16,823 nt of DNA from Clostridia bacterium. GTDB lineage: Bacteria; Bacillota_A; Clostridia; Oscillospirales; Acutalibacteraceae. How positions within the stretch are numbered: the stretch's first letter is position 1; each line of letters opens with the position of its first letter. Of the stretch, positions 5,839-14,571 are shown piece after piece. The notes beneath the pieces were generated by a model, which had not been told where the DNA came from, made no database searches, and saw nothing but the letters and a program-made list of their open reading frames with translations. The position numbers and the translations under genes are program-made. The DNA is taken from positions 1-16,823 of the forward strand of contig JAFSTS010000298.1 of the NCBI GenBank assembly GCA_017445685.1. The letters are read 5' to 3'.

Positions 5839-7593
5839 TTATTTTTTCAATTTTTTAACAAGAATTAAATCCGGGTTTGCAGTGATCGTGTAGTATTTAT
5901 GATATATGACTTTGCCCGGTTTTGCGCCGACAGGTTTTTTTATCTCCTTTATGTAAGTGTAATCCACCTGCACCTGATACGACTGCCTCGCCTTGCTGTG
6001 GTACGCCGCGATGACGGAAGCTTCTTCAATTGCGCTGTCGCTGATTTCCCTGTTGCCGCTGACTATTACCACATGAGAGCCGGGAATGTCTTTCGTGTGA
6101 AGCCACATATCGTTTTTCGCCGCTTTCTTAAAGGTAAGAAAATCGTTTTGGATATTGTTTTTTCCGACAAGGACAGTGAATCCGTCGCTTGTTGTATACT
6201 CAAGAAGATCCGGCGTTTTTTTCTGCTTTTTGAAGCTCTGGGAATTTTTTCTTTTGCCGTATCCGTTTTGCGAAAGCTCGGCGGAGATTTCGTCGATTTC
6301 CGATTGTGTTTCGCTTCTTGTCAGCTCGTCTATCACCGTTTCGATATATTCAAGCTCTCTCTCGTTTTCTTCAAGAAGTTTTTTAAGCATGGTTTCGGCT
6401 GTTTTTGCTTTTTTATATTCCTTGTAATACCTTTGAGAATTTTCACTCGGAGACAGGGCAGGATCAACGGCTATACGGATAGCTTTGTTTTCATCATAAT
6501 AGTTTGCAACCTCGTAATAGCTTTCGCCCTTTTTAAGCTCAAACTGATACGCGTTGATAAGCTCGGCATATACTCGCAGCTTTTCTCTGTCGGCGCATTT
6601 TTCAAGGTCGGCGCGCTGGAGATTGATTTTTTTTGCGATCCTCGCAAGCGTGTTTTGAAGGAATTTATAAAGATCGCTTGAACGCTGCTTCATTCTTTCA
6701 AGCCTGTCTTTTTCGTAATAAAAATCGTCAAGAAGCTCGCAAAAGCTCTCCGCCTTTTCACATCTGCCCAAGCCGGCATACTGTGTTATCGGCAAAAAGC
6801 AAAAATCCTTCGGCTTGTTTTCCTCGTCGAAATATACGTACGCTGAAAGATTATTATTCTTCAGATCCTCCCGGATTTTCAGGAATATTTCTGCAAGTTT
6901 TTTTCTTTCGTTTTTGTCGTATTCGCAGCATCTTTTTTCTTCCGCTGCGCAGTCGTATGCTATCTGCCTTGCGGCAATGGGAGACACACCCTGAATAACG
7001 CTCATAATTGAAGACGAAAGCGTTTTTTCACCGTTTTCAAAAATCTTTTCAGACAGAAATTGCGCGTCTGTTTTTTCGATATCGTATTTGCTCTGAGTCT
7101 GCGCGATTTTATACTGCATACCCGGAAGCACCTGACGCACGGAAGATTTTGACAAGTCAACACGCTTTAGCGCGTCGATAATCGTACCTTCGCTGTCAAG
7201 TAATATCACATTGCTGTGCTGCGCCATGATTTCAATGCAGACAGTCAGCTTCACCGAGTCGCCGATCTCATTAGTCGCGTCAAAATCCAGAAAAAGTATC
7301 CTGTCCGTCTCATGCTGTCTGACATCTGAAAGCATTGCGTTTTGTAAATGTTTTCTCAAAAGCATACACAGCATCGGCGGAACTTTCGGATTCTCAGGCG
7401 AACGGTTTGTGAAGTTGATTCGCGGACTGTTGGCTCTTGCGCTGAGCAGAAGCTTCTTCTGCCCGTTTTTTCCGCGAAGCATTATCACGATTTCCTCCCT
7501 TGAGGGCTGATGTATCTTTTCAACCCTGCAGGAAACAGCTTCGCTTTTTATTTCATTTTTCAGGCATTTTAAAAATATTCCGTCAAGCGCCAT
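5839..7593 (-). CDS. rqcH: RqcH (NFACT/FbpA family), Ala-tailing factor of ribosome quality control
   Basis: This 584-residue protein belongs to the NEMF/Tae2/RqcH family, once annotated as fibronectin-binding protein. RqcH binds obstructed large ribosomal subunits and recruits tRNA-Ala so that C-terminal alanine tails mark the stalled chain for degradation. The NFACT-N domain starts at residue 1 (MALDGIFLK), with Asp97-Arg98 and Glu121-Ile122-Met123 in the places known to matter for tailing, so it is expected to be active. A helical, charged coiled-coil region spans roughly 280-430. The NFACT-R domain follows from about 475, with KAAKNDMWLHTKDIPGSHVVI and VDYTYIKEIKKPVGAKPGKV. ATG at 7593 follows AGAGGT by 7 bases and lies 11 bases after the NIF3 gene, so the two are cotranscribed. 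Only rqcH is in the window; its partner RqcP is not. Confidence 0.95.
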   Translation of the reverse strand: MALDGIFLKCLKNEIKSEAVSCRVEKIHQPSREEIVIMLRGKNGQKKLLLSARANSPRINFTNRSPENPKVPPMLCMLLRKHLQNAMLSDVRQHETDRILFLDFDATNEIGDSVKLTVCIEIMAQHSNVILLDSEGTIIDALKRVDLSKSSVRQVLPGMQYKIAQTQSKYDIEKTDAQFLSEKIFENGEKTLSSSIMSVIQGVSPIAARQIAYDCAAEEKRCCEYDKNERKKLAEIFLKIREDLKNNNLSAYVYFDEENKPKDFCFLPITQYAGLGRCEKAESFCELLDDFYYEKDRLERMKQRSSDLYKFLQNTLARIAKKINLQRADLEKCADREKLRVYAELINAYQFELKKGESYYEVANYYDENKAIRIAVDPALSPSENSQRYYKEYKKAKTAETMLKKLLEENERELEYIETVIDELTRSETQSEIDEISAELSQNGYGKRKNSQSFKKQKKTPDLLEYTTSDGFTVLVGKNNIQNDFLTFKKAAKNDMWLHTKDIPGSHVVIVSGNREISDSAIEEASVIAAYHSKARQSYQVQVDYTYIKEIKKPVGAKPGKVIYHKYYTITANPDLILVKKLKK

Positions 7594-7604
7594 TTGGTAA
7601 CCTC

Positions 7605-8363
7605 TTAATAATATTCAAACGGGCACGGCTCGTCGATTGAAACAAAATCAACAGAGTCAAATTCCTTTTTCATTCTCTTTTCAAGCGACATCATCGCCGG
7701 CTTTTCCGTTTCGTAATGACCTGCCGCAACAACTGTAAGCCCGTCGTCTTTCGCTTCGCACATCGTATGGTATGAGATTTCACCCGTAAGATATGCGTCA
7801 ATACCCTCTTTGATTACATCGCTTACAAAATCTCCGCCCGACCCCGTGCAGACAGCAACGGTTTTTATGGTTTTTCCGCTGTCGGCAAGAGTGACTTTCC
7901 CTTTAAGAATATCTGAAACTTTTTTTGCAAACTCTGCGCCGGTCATTTCGTCCGTTTCACCTGCTCTGACAAGCAAAGAGGAGGATTGGTCGCTTTCGAG
8001 CTTATAAACATTTTTTAATCCGATGATCTCGCACAAAACATCATTGACTCCGCCGTCGGCGCTGTCAAAATTTGTATGGCATGAAATCACGCTTATATGG
8101 TTTGAAACAAGCTTATATTCAAGGCTTTCGGCAGTAAAGCTTTTCTTTGGTCTGAATATTATCGGGTGGTGGCTGACGATAAGATCGACGCCGTTTTCGA
8201 TCGCCTGACAAACGACACTCTCGCTGACATCGAGAACTACTGCGATTTTTTTGACCTGCGCGTTTTTGTCGCCGACAAGCAGTCCGCTGTTATCCCAGCT
8301 TTCGCTGAGTGAAAACGGAGAAATGCTGTCAATAAAATTTAAAACATCCACAACTTTCGTCAA
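7605..8363 (-). CDS. NIF3-like dinuclear metal centre protein
   Basis: A 252-residue NIF3 family protein (also named GTP cyclohydrolase I type 2 in databases, with weak functional support). The expected metal ligands are all seen: His65 and His66 in SHHP, Asp100 in HTNFDSADGG, and His216 with Glu220 in AGHYETEKPA. The length matches the short E. coli YbgI form, without the extra central domain of the B. subtilis homologue. Translation starts at TTG 8363, seven bases after GAGGTG; TTGA overlaps the stop codon of tadA by four bases, a sign of translational coupling. In many Firmicutes this gene sits next to a TrmK-type methyltransferase or rpoD, which is not the case here. Confidence 0.93.
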   Translation of the reverse strand: MTKVVDVLNFIDSISPFSLSESWDNSGLLVGDKNAQVKKIAVVLDVSESVVCQAIENGVDLIVSHHPIIFRPKKSFTAESLEYKLVSNHISVISCHTNFDSADGGVNDVLCEIIGLKNVYKLESDQSSSLLVRAGETDEMTGAEFAKKVSDILKGKVTLADSGKTIKTVAVCTGSGGDFVSDVIKEGIDAYLTGEISYHTMCEAKDDGLTVVAAGHYETEKPAMMSLEKRMKKEFDSVDFVSIDEPCPFEYY

Positions 8364-8815
8364 CTTTTTTCACCTCTCAGTTTTTTAAAAAAATCCCTCA
8401 GCACTTCGGCGCATTCTTCCTCAAAAAATCCTGACTCAACATCGGGCTTGTGATTAAAGGGCAGAGAAAAAAGATTTATCACGCTTTTGCACGAGCCCGC
8501 TTTCGGATCGGACGCGCCGTAAACCAGTTTTTTTATCCTCGAATTTATTATTGCTCCCGCGCACATCGGGCATGGCTCTAAAGTGACATACAATTCACAC
8601 TTCCAAAGCCGCCATCCTCCGAGAGTTTTGCACGCTTCGTCTATAGCCTCTATTTCGGCGTGCTTGAGTGCATTTTTTGCCTTCTCCCTTGAATTTTTAC
8701 CTCTGCCGACGATTTCGCCGTCACATACGACAACTGCGCCGACGGGAACTTCACCCTCTTCGGCGCATTCTTTTGCAAGGCGTAATGCTTCAAGCATAAA
8801 TTCTTCTTTCGCCAT
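8360..8815 (-). CDS. tadA: tRNA-specific adenosine deaminase TadA
   Basis: A 151-residue zinc deaminase that converts adenosine 34 to inosine in the anticodon of tRNA-Arg(ACG), needed for reading CGN codons. The zinc and catalytic motif HAE (52-54) and PCPMCAGA (81-88, Cys82 and Cys85) are intact, with VPVGAVVV upstream as in typical TadA. Length and motif order agree with bacterial TadA rather than with cytidine or guanine deaminases. ATG at 8815 follows GAGAGGT by four bases. It starts 9 bases after the CPBP gene and its stop overlaps the NIF3 start by four bases. Confidence 0.95.
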   Translation of the reverse strand: MAKEEFMLEALRLAKECAEEGEVPVGAVVVCDGEIVGRGKNSREKAKNALKHAEIEAIDEACKTLGGWRLWKCELYVTLEPCPMCAGAIINSRIKKLVYGASDPKAGSCKSVINLFSLPFNHKPDVESGFFEEECAEVLRDFFKKLRGEKS

Positions 8816-8824
8816 TTTGACCTC

Positions 8825-9793
8825 TCAGAACAGGCAGTTGAATGCCATGATAATAATTGCGATCACCATTGTCGGCGCAAGCAAAAAAGCTGAAACTTTT
8901 TCGCCTGTCATGAGGTTTTTCATGGCGCACTTTTGAAGTCTCGGTCTGTCCTTGTTTTTCATTATCATGAAAATTCCGATAGCTCCGAAAACATATATTG
9001 CAATGATTATAAAATTGTAAAACACAACGCTTGATCCTGCCGAACTGCTGCTGACCGTCATTGACACGACAGACAGCAAATTATTCAGGCAATGGATAAG
9101 CACGCTGCACCACACGCTGCCCGTGAGGATACAAAGATATCCGAAAACAAGACCTGCGATAAACGCAAATATTCCCTGGACCATGTTCTGGTGCATAAGC
9201 GCAATGACTATTGCGGTCATGACGATCGCAAACTTTTCGCCGTACTTTCTAAGCGGCTGCATTACCACAGCTCTCATGGCAAATTCTTCAACGAGAGGAG
9301 CGACGATAACAACAGAAACAAAATACAATACCGCCGCCACGGAAGATGCAGGAATTGAAGTGCTGTTTGACGACAGCTCAACTCCGAAGAAGTTAAAGAT
9401 CGCGCTTATTATGCTTGCAACTCTGTCTCCTATCAGGCAGAACATCAGCCCTGCCGGTATCGCCCAAAGCGCAAGCTTTTTATCCTTCGGCATTTCAAGC
9501 GCAAAGGAATGATCCTTGTGATATTTACGCGCTCTGATCATCACGAACATGAACGGAACGAATATCGCAAAAATTGTAAAAAATATATCAAAGCATTCGG
9601 ACAAAACCTCATCGTTGACCAAATAATTTGTGAGGTTGAACACCTTCAATATCAGCGCAACGGCTATAGATCCCAAAAGAAAAAACAGCGTTGCCCCTCC
9701 GGCAAGCTTGCCGTGTTTTCTGATCGTTGAAATGGCTTTCAGTTTTTGCCTGTGCGCAAGTTCGGGATCGTAAGAATAAAAATTGTTTTCCAT
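8825..9793 (-). CDS. CPBP family intramembrane glutamic endopeptidase
   Basis: A 322-residue polytopic membrane protein with the CPBP (Abi, CAAX protease-like) domain in its second half: Glu169-Glu170-x3-Arg174 in VEEFAMRA, His201 in MHQN, and His234 with Asn237/238 in HCLNN. These are the expected catalytic residues of motifs 1 to 3 of the family. About eight hydrophobic segments are visible. The first 30 residues are charged and cytoplasmic. Bacterial members process membrane proteins or bacteriocin-related peptides, or protect the producer; the substrate here is unknown. ATG at 9793 follows AGAGGA by four bases. It is placed between an M28-like gene (31 bases upstream) and tadA (9 bases downstream), so it is part of the block. 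Confidence 0.93.
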   Translation of the reverse strand: MENNFYSYDPELAHRQKLKAISTIRKHGKLAGGATLFFLLGSIAVALILKVFNLTNYLVNDEVLSECFDIFFTIFAIFVPFMFVMIRARKYHKDHSFALEMPKDKKLALWAIPAGLMFCLIGDRVASIISAIFNFFGVELSSNSTSIPASSVAAVLYFVSVVIVAPLVEEFAMRAVVMQPLRKYGEKFAIVMTAIVIALMHQNMVQGIFAFIAGLVFGYLCILTGSVWCSVLIHCLNNLLSVVSMTVSSSSAGSSVVFYNFIIIAIYVFGAIGIFMIMKNKDRPRLQKCAMKNLMTGEKVSAFLLAPTMVIAIIIMAFNCLF

Positions 9794-9823
9794 CTTTTCC
9801 TCTTTCGTTTCAGTTGACGAAAA

Positions 9824-10984
9824 TCAGGCCTTGGCGTCTACAGCGAACACTTCTTCCATTACCGTTTTGAGCGCAGCTTCGATCGTCCTGATTTTCATGT
9901 CCTCATAAGTGTCTTCTTCTTTTGCAAAATTTTCTCCGCTTGCTGTAAGCGTACACGCGGCAAAGCCGTTCTTTTCAAACACCGCCGCGTCGCTTGCAAA
10001 GCTTTCGCCTGCCGTAATGATTTCATAACCGGCTTCTTTTGCGGAAGCTTTTAGCTCTTTTGCAAGGCCGCTTTCAGGCTTTCCTGCTTCAATTCGAAGA
10101 TTTTTGTCCTCTCTCAGACAGTCAAGGCAGATGACTTTTGCGTTATCTTTAAACTGTTCTGAGTGATTTATAACAAAATGTTTTGCTCCGCTCAAGCCTG
10201 CCTCGTGCGCGCCTGCAACGACAACGACTATCTCTGTGCAGGTCATGTCGATTTTCATATCTTTAAGGTATTTAAGCACTGCAATTGAAGTGAAAATTCC
10301 GCTCAAATTTTTATTTGCTCCGTCAAGCACTCCTGTATAAGACGAAAACAAAATTATTACATCAAAAATCACAAACACTGCAACGGGAATTGCAAAAAAC
10401 CTGATTTTACCCTCGGCAAAGCCGGGAGACAAAACCATTATTACCCCGAGAACCGCCGAGATCATTCCCGAAAGGACAGAGAAAAATTTAAGCGCAGAAG
10501 AATCGAGCTTTGCCGTTCTGACGCAGTCAGGGTTTGAGACGAAAACGATTCTGTTTTTTATGTCTCCCGAGGGCTTTTTGAGCGCATAAACATTAGACGA
10601 TTCGAGCTTTTTGGGAGCGTAAATTTTTCCCGTAAATGAAAGTACAATTCCTGCCGCCGCAGCTATGATTCCGGCAAGAGACAACGCCGAAATGTTGAGC
10701 AAAACGGAAACTATAGTCAGCGCCGCAGAACAGATAAAAAATATTGCGCCGACTTTGTTTTGAAGAATCTTTGTGTCTTTTTGAAATTTAAACTTCTCTG
10801 TTTCAACAACATCCGCGCAGCTTTCAAGCTCGTTTTTAACATACTGCTGAAGATCGTTTTCCTCTTTGCTTCCGGCTTCGCGTTTGCCGATATTTTTGCA
10901 GACATTTCTTGACTGCCTGTATGAATAGTTTGCGTATTCTCTGATTCTGGAATCGTAGTTTTCCACGCTTTCGTATGCTTTCAT
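9824..10984 (-). CDS. Membrane-inserted M28-like protein with a degenerate metal site
   Basis: A 386-residue protein that has the outline of an M28 aminopeptidase: a helical N-terminal region, GANKNLSG at 222-229 where active enzymes have Gly-Ala-x-Asp-Asn-x-Ser-Gly, HEAGLSGAKHF at 260-270 in place of Glu-Glu-x-Gly-Leu-x-Gly-Ser, Asp288, SDAAVF at 331-336 and EEDTYED near 356-362. The bridging metal Asp is Lys225, the general-base Glu is His260, and the first ligand His seems replaced in VSNPD (149-153). Two pairs of hydrophobic segments interrupt the fold (about 78-118 and 167-215). I infer a membrane-bound pseudoenzyme or an enzyme of altered activity. ATG at 10984 has GGAGGA upstream. It is 25 bases downstream of trpS, so they are likely cotranscribed. 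Confidence 0.8.
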   Translation of the reverse strand: MKAYESVENYDSRIREYANYSYRQSRNVCKNIGKREAGSKEENDLQQYVKNELESCADVVETEKFKFQKDTKILQNKVGAIFFICSAALTIVSVLLNISALSLAGIIAAAAGIVLSFTGKIYAPKKLESSNVYALKKPSGDIKNRIVFVSNPDCVRTAKLDSSALKFFSVLSGMISAVLGVIMVLSPGFAEGKIRFFAIPVAVFVIFDVIILFSSYTGVLDGANKNLSGIFTSIAVLKYLKDMKIDMTCTEIVVVVAGAHEAGLSGAKHFVINHSEQFKDNAKVICLDCLREDKNLRIEAGKPESGLAKELKASAKEAGYEIITAGESFASDAAVFEKNGFAACTLTASGENFAKEEDTYEDMKIRTIEAALKTVMEEVFAVDAKA

Positions 10985-11009
10985 ATTTTCCTCCGAAAAT
11001 AAAAATTTA

Positions 11010-12017
11010 TCAAAGTTGAATGTAGCCGATTTTTTTCATTACTTTTTCAAGCGTTCTATGCGCAATTCTCGACGCTGTTTCAGCGCCCAGCGCCATACGC
11101 TCCTTGATATATTTTTCGTCCTGCATGATTTTTGCCATTTCCTCCTGAACAGGACGAAGCTCCTCGACTACCGCTTCACCGACCTTCTGCTTGAAGTCGC
11201 CGTAGCCTTTTGACGAAAATTCTTTTTCAATTTCCTCATAGCTTTCTCCTGTACAGCAGGAATATATCGTCATCAGGTTGCTGACTCCGGGTTTGTTTTC
11301 CTCGTCGAATCTGACGCACGCCTCACTGTCAGTTACGGCGGATTTCATCTTCTTAATGATAGTCTCCGGCTTGTCAAGAATCGAAATAAAGCTCTTTGTG
11401 TTCGTGTCGGACTTGCTCATTTTTTTCGTCGGATCCTGAAGGGAAGTTATCTTCGCGCCTTTTTTTCCGATATATGCTTCTGGAACAGTGAAAACATTGC
11501 CGTAAATTCCGTTGAACCTTTCGGCAATATCCCTCGTGATCTCCAAATGCTGTTTCTGGTCAACTCCAACAGGAACATAGTCCGCTTTATAAAGAAGTAT
11601 ATCAGCCGCCATAAGCACAGGGTAGGAGAACAAACCGACATTTACATTGTCGGCGTGTTTTGCGGATTTATCCTTAAACTGAGTCATTCTGCTCATTTCG
11701 CCAAACTGTGTAAAACAGTTGAGTATCCACGCAAGCTGGGAATGTTCGGGAACATGGCTTTGAACAAAAACGATGTTGTTTTGCGTATCAAGTCCGAGAG
11801 CAAGCAAAAGCGCGTACATCTGCATGATCTGTTTTTTAAATTCTTTCGGATCCTGTCTCAAGGTTATTGCGTGAAGATCCGCAACGGCAAAAGCCGCGTC
11901 ACAGTCCTCGCCCATAAGCTTCCAGTTTTTCAACGCTCCGAAATAATTGCCGAGCGTCGGCACGCCTGTGGGCTGAATACAGCTTAAAACTTTTTTTCTG
12001 GGTTGCTGATTATCCAT
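11010..12017 (-). CDS. trpS: Tryptophanyl-tRNA synthetase
   Basis: A class I aminoacyl-tRNA synthetase that charges tRNA-Trp. The nucleotide-binding signature appears as PTGVPTLGNYFG near residues 16-27 (the HIGH-like TLGN) and as KKMSKSD in the second half, with DLHAITLRQDP and GVDQKQHLEITRDIAERFN between, all typical of bacterial TrpS. At 335 residues the length is normal. ATG at 12017 (MDNQQ) is eight bases after AAGGAG and is preferred over ATG at 12023, which is only two bases from that site. The start overlaps the end of the aminotransferase gene by 8 bases, so translation is coupled. I see no T-box leader, as expected for an internal gene of an operon. Confidence 0.96.
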   Translation of the reverse strand: MDNQQPRKKVLSCIQPTGVPTLGNYFGALKNWKLMGEDCDAAFAVADLHAITLRQDPKEFKKQIMQMYALLLALGLDTQNNIVFVQSHVPEHSQLAWILNCFTQFGEMSRMTQFKDKSAKHADNVNVGLFSYPVLMAADILLYKADYVPVGVDQKQHLEITRDIAERFNGIYGNVFTVPEAYIGKKGAKITSLQDPTKKMSKSDTNTKSFISILDKPETIIKKMKSAVTDSEACVRFDEENKPGVSNLMTIYSCCTGESYEEIEKEFSSKGYGDFKQKVGEAVVEELRPVQEEMAKIMQDEKYIKERMALGAETASRIAHRTLEKVMKKIGYIQL

Positions 12018-13203
12018 TTTCATAACTCCTTTTTACCTCGCCGAGCCGTTTCATTCCTTCGATTATCATTTCGTCGCTCGGCGTTGAGAAATTCATTCTG
12101 AAACAATTTGTCCTGTCGTTTTCGTCCATCGTGAACGCTGTTCCGGGAACAACGGCAACTTTCTTTTCAACAGCTTTTTGGCAAAATGAAAGCATATCGA
12201 TTTTTTCGGGCAGTTCGCACCAGACAAACAGTCCGCCTTCAGGTCTGACATAAGTTACAAAATCACCAAGCTGTTCGTCAATGAGCGAACACATAAGCTC
12301 AAGCTTTGACTTATAAATGCCCCTGATTTTGTCAATATGTTTTTCGAAATCACAGTCTGCCATCCATTTGTCAACAACAAGCTGGTTGAAAATCGGCGTA
12401 TGTACATCGGCAGTCTGTTTGCCGACAGTCATCTTCGAAATAATATCCTGATGAGCAACAACATATCCCACGCGAAGACCGGGCGAAAGTATCTTTGAAA
12501 AAGAGCCGCAGTAGATAACGATGCCGTCTTCGTCAAAGCTTTTGATGTTCGGAATATCCTCGCCTGAAACGCGAAGATCTCCGTAGGGGTTGTCCTCCAA
12601 AATCAAAACGCCGTATTTCTTTGCAAGGCAATAGAGCGCTTTTCTCTTTTCAAGCGACATTGTCGCGCCCGACGGATTTTGGAAATTCGGTATCGTATAG
12701 ATAAATTTTGCGTTTTTGTTATTTTTCAAAACCTCTTCGAGCTTTTCGATATTCATGCCGTCGCTGTCTATCGGCACACCGCAAAGCTTTGCGTTGTAGG
12801 AACGAAAGCAGTTAAGCGAGCCGATAAAGGACGGCGTCTCGCATATTACCGTATCGCCCTCGTTGAGAAAAACTTTTGACGCAAGATCCATGACCTGCTG
12901 TGCGCCTGAAGTGATAATGATATTGTCAAAATCTCTTGAGATATTATGCTTGTTTTTAACATAAGCAAGTATTCTTTTTCTAAGCGGCTCATATCCTTCG
13001 GTTATTCCGTACTGAAGCGCAAGGATAGGATCGTTTTCAAAAATCTCTTTTGATATTTTTCTGACCTCTTCAACGGGAAAAGCCTCCGCCGACGGATTGC
13101 CTGCCGCAAACGGTATGACGCCGGGCTGAGATGTAGCTTTTAATATTTCCCTGATAGCAGAAGGCTTGAGAGAGGAAATTCTGTCTGAAAAAATGTAATC
13201 CAT
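12010..13203 (-). CDS. PLP-dependent aminotransferase of fold type I (2-aminoadipate or aromatic type)
   Basis: A 397-residue class I/II aminotransferase. It shows AAGNPSAEAFP near 33-43, LQYGITEGYEPLR at 63-75, SGAQQVMDLASK (99-110), YTIPNFQNPSG (169-179), EDNPYGDLR (203-211) and the PLP-lysine motif GSFSKILSPGLRVGY with Lys237. A C-terminal Arg in CFRMNFS is the expected carboxylate ligand. The pattern is that of the LysN/ARO8-like group, often named 2-aminoadipate transaminase or MocR-like without DNA-binding domain; the substrate is not determined, and a branched or aromatic amino acid is possible. ATG at 13203 follows AGGAGA by nine bases. It is the first gene of the minus-strand block and is driven by the promoter at 13242-13270. 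Confidence 0.93.
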   Translation of the reverse strand: MDYIFSDRISSLKPSAIREILKATSQPGVIPFAAGNPSAEAFPVEEVRKISKEIFENDPILALQYGITEGYEPLRKRILAYVKNKHNISRDFDNIIITSGAQQVMDLASKVFLNEGDTVICETPSFIGSLNCFRSYNAKLCGVPIDSDGMNIEKLEEVLKNNKNAKFIYTIPNFQNPSGATMSLEKRKALYCLAKKYGVLILEDNPYGDLRVSGEDIPNIKSFDEDGIVIYCGSFSKILSPGLRVGYVVAHQDIISKMTVGKQTADVHTPIFNQLVVDKWMADCDFEKHIDKIRGIYKSKLELMCSLIDEQLGDFVTYVRPEGGLFVWCELPEKIDMLSFCQKAVEKKVAVVPGTAFTMDENDRTNCFRMNFSTPSDEMIIEGMKRLGEVKRSYENG

Positions 13204-13241
13204 AATTTATTCTCCTGAATCGGTAAATTTTCACAAATATC

Positions 13242-13270
13242 ATTATATCATAGTTTTACGGTTTTGGAAA
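13242..13270 (-). promoter_or_regulatory. Extended -10 promoter heading the minus-strand block
   Basis: On the minus strand TTTCCA (13270-13265), 17-base spacer ending in TGA, then perfect TATAAT (13247-13242). The TGn before the -10 compensates for the weak -35. The 13271-13360 stretch holds only T-rich sequence; I see no other gene in it. Confidence 0.65.
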
Positions 13271-13362
13271 CATCTTTTTTGTTTTTTAACAATTGCGAAA
13301 CAATGTTTTTTCATTTGGAAAATGTTTGTTTTTAACCCAAGGTTTTTTCTAAACGAATTTTG

Positions 13363-13391
13363 TTGATTTTTGTCGCAGTATCAGATATAAT
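13363..13391 (+). promoter_or_regulatory. Promoter of the metallophosphoesterase gene
   Basis: TTGATT (13363-13368), 17-base spacer, perfect TATAAT (13386-13391), 18 bases before the ATG. The predicted leader is therefore very short and mostly consists of the ribosome binding site. Confidence 0.7.
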
Positions 13392-13409
13392 TTTCGAGAG
13401 GTGAAAAAA

Positions 13410-14465
13410 ATGAAATTTTCTTTTGGAAAAATCATCAGCCGCTTTCTTGCGTTTATTATGGCGATCTCCTTTCCTGCCGGAGCATGGCAGGTCGGCGGAC
13501 ATGACAGCTGCTTTTACAAATGGGACGAACAGAGCGTTTATTCTTCCGAGGAATATGCGCTTGAAATGGAAAAAGATCCCGACAGGGATTTTGTGGTTTT
13601 AAATATTGCCGACGTTCAGCTTTTTTCGATCAATGCTGTTCTTTTGAGCGGAAAAATTTCCGAAAAAATGATTGACAGGCTTGTTGAAGATGTCAAGCCT
13701 GACCTGATCACTCTTTCTGGCGACAACGCCTGGGGAGCAACGGCATATTTGAAGCTTATTGAAAAAGTCGACTCTTACGGTATCCCGTGGGCGCCTGTCA
13801 TGGGCAATCACGACGGGGATTTTTTGGTGAGTGAATTTTGGTGTGCATACAAAATGTACGAAGCCGAAAACTGTATTTTCGAGTTCGGCCCGGAAAACAT
13901 GGGATACGGAAATTACATAATCAACATCACGGAAAACGGAAAAACCGTACACACTGTTTTTCTCATGGACACTCACGCAAGCACAGACCTCAAATACGGC
14001 GAAGGCTTGACCGAAAGGCAGCTTCAATGGTACAAATGGGCAGTCAAGGGCATTGAAAAGGAAAACGGAAAAATCGTCGAAAGCTCCGTGATCATGCACA
14101 TTCCGACTAAAGAATTTGAATACGCGTGGGAAAGCGTTCATGACGAAAACGGAAATCTCATCGAGCCGTATGCAAGCGCGCAGTTTTGCCACTGTTTGGA
14201 AAGCGTAAGCTGTCCTGACAGAAATGTTGGGTTTTTTGACCTTTGCAAGGAGCTTGAAAGCACTAAAAATATTATCGTAGGTCACGATCATGTCAACTGT
14301 TTTTCGATCGAGTACGAGGGAATCACACTCACATATTCTCTCAAGCTCGGTTTGGGCGGCTACTGCAATACAAAACTAAACGGCGGCACAATTCTTAAAA
14401 TCGACTCAAACGGAAACATGAAAACAGAATTTTTGTATGTTGACCCGATGACTGTGTTGAAGTGA
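13410..14465 (+). CDS. Secreted calcineurin-like metallophosphoesterase
   Basis: A 351-residue dinuclear-metal phosphoesterase. After a basic start a hydrophobic stretch (residues 8-26, ISRFLAFIMAISFPAGA) looks like a signal peptide, with no lipoprotein cysteine. The metal motifs are in order: IADVQ (66-70, Asp68; the usual His of Asp-x-His is Gln70), SGDNAWG (103-109), GNHD (132-135), His230 in IMHIP, and GHDH (291-294). This is the arrangement of the YkuE/purple acid phosphatase-like group that acts outside the cell on nucleotides or phosphate esters; substrate unknown. ATG at 13410 is chosen because GAGAGGTG stands six bases before it; the GTG at 13401 is part of that site. It has its own promoter and terminator and diverges from the aminotransferase. 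Confidence 0.92.
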   Translation: MKFSFGKIISRFLAFIMAISFPAGAWQVGGHDSCFYKWDEQSVYSSEEYALEMEKDPDRDFVVLNIADVQLFSINAVLLSGKISEKMIDRLVEDVKPDLITLSGDNAWGATAYLKLIEKVDSYGIPWAPVMGNHDGDFLVSEFWCAYKMYEAENCIFEFGPENMGYGNYIINITENGKTVHTVFLMDTHASTDLKYGEGLTERQLQWYKWAVKGIEKENGKIVESSVIMHIPTKEFEYAWESVHDENGNLIEPYASAQFCHCLESVSCPDRNVGFFDLCKELESTKNIIVGHDHVNCFSIEYEGITLTYSLKLGLGGYCNTKLNGGTILKIDSNGNMKTEFLYVDPMTVLK

Positions 14466-14497
14466 AAAAACAATTTACAACAATTCCATATAAAAAG

Positions 14498-14531
14498 CAG
14501 GAGGAGTGAATTTCGTTCCTCCTGATTTTTT
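14498..14531 (+). terminator. Terminator of the metallophosphoesterase gene
   Basis: CAGGAGGA (14498-14505) pairs perfectly with TCCTCCTG (14517-14524), followed by ATTTTTT. It separates the phosphoesterase from the next promoter, which starts nine bases later. Confidence 0.9.
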
Positions 14532-14539
14532 AATGTGTG

Positions 14540-14568
14540 TTGACAAAAAATCTGTGCTTTGATATAAT
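14540..14568 (+). promoter_or_regulatory. Perfect-consensus promoter of the structured RNA
   Basis: TTGACA (14540-14545), 17-base spacer, TATAAT (14563-14568): both boxes and spacing match the sigma-A consensus exactly. The predicted start (about 14572-14575) coincides with the first base pair of the RNA structure that follows. Confidence 0.9.
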
Positions 14569-14571
14569 GAA

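Noticed and set aside
5899..6681. Plus-strand open frame of 260 codons opposite rqcH.
   Set aside because: Antisense of the conserved NFACT region; the Phe-rich translation is the usual mirror of Lys/Glu-rich coding sequence.
13599..14291. Long minus-strand open frame of 230 codons opposite the metallophosphoesterase.
   Set aside because: It is the antisense shadow of a well-supported gene with all catalytic motifs; its translation shows no domain and it has no ribosome site.
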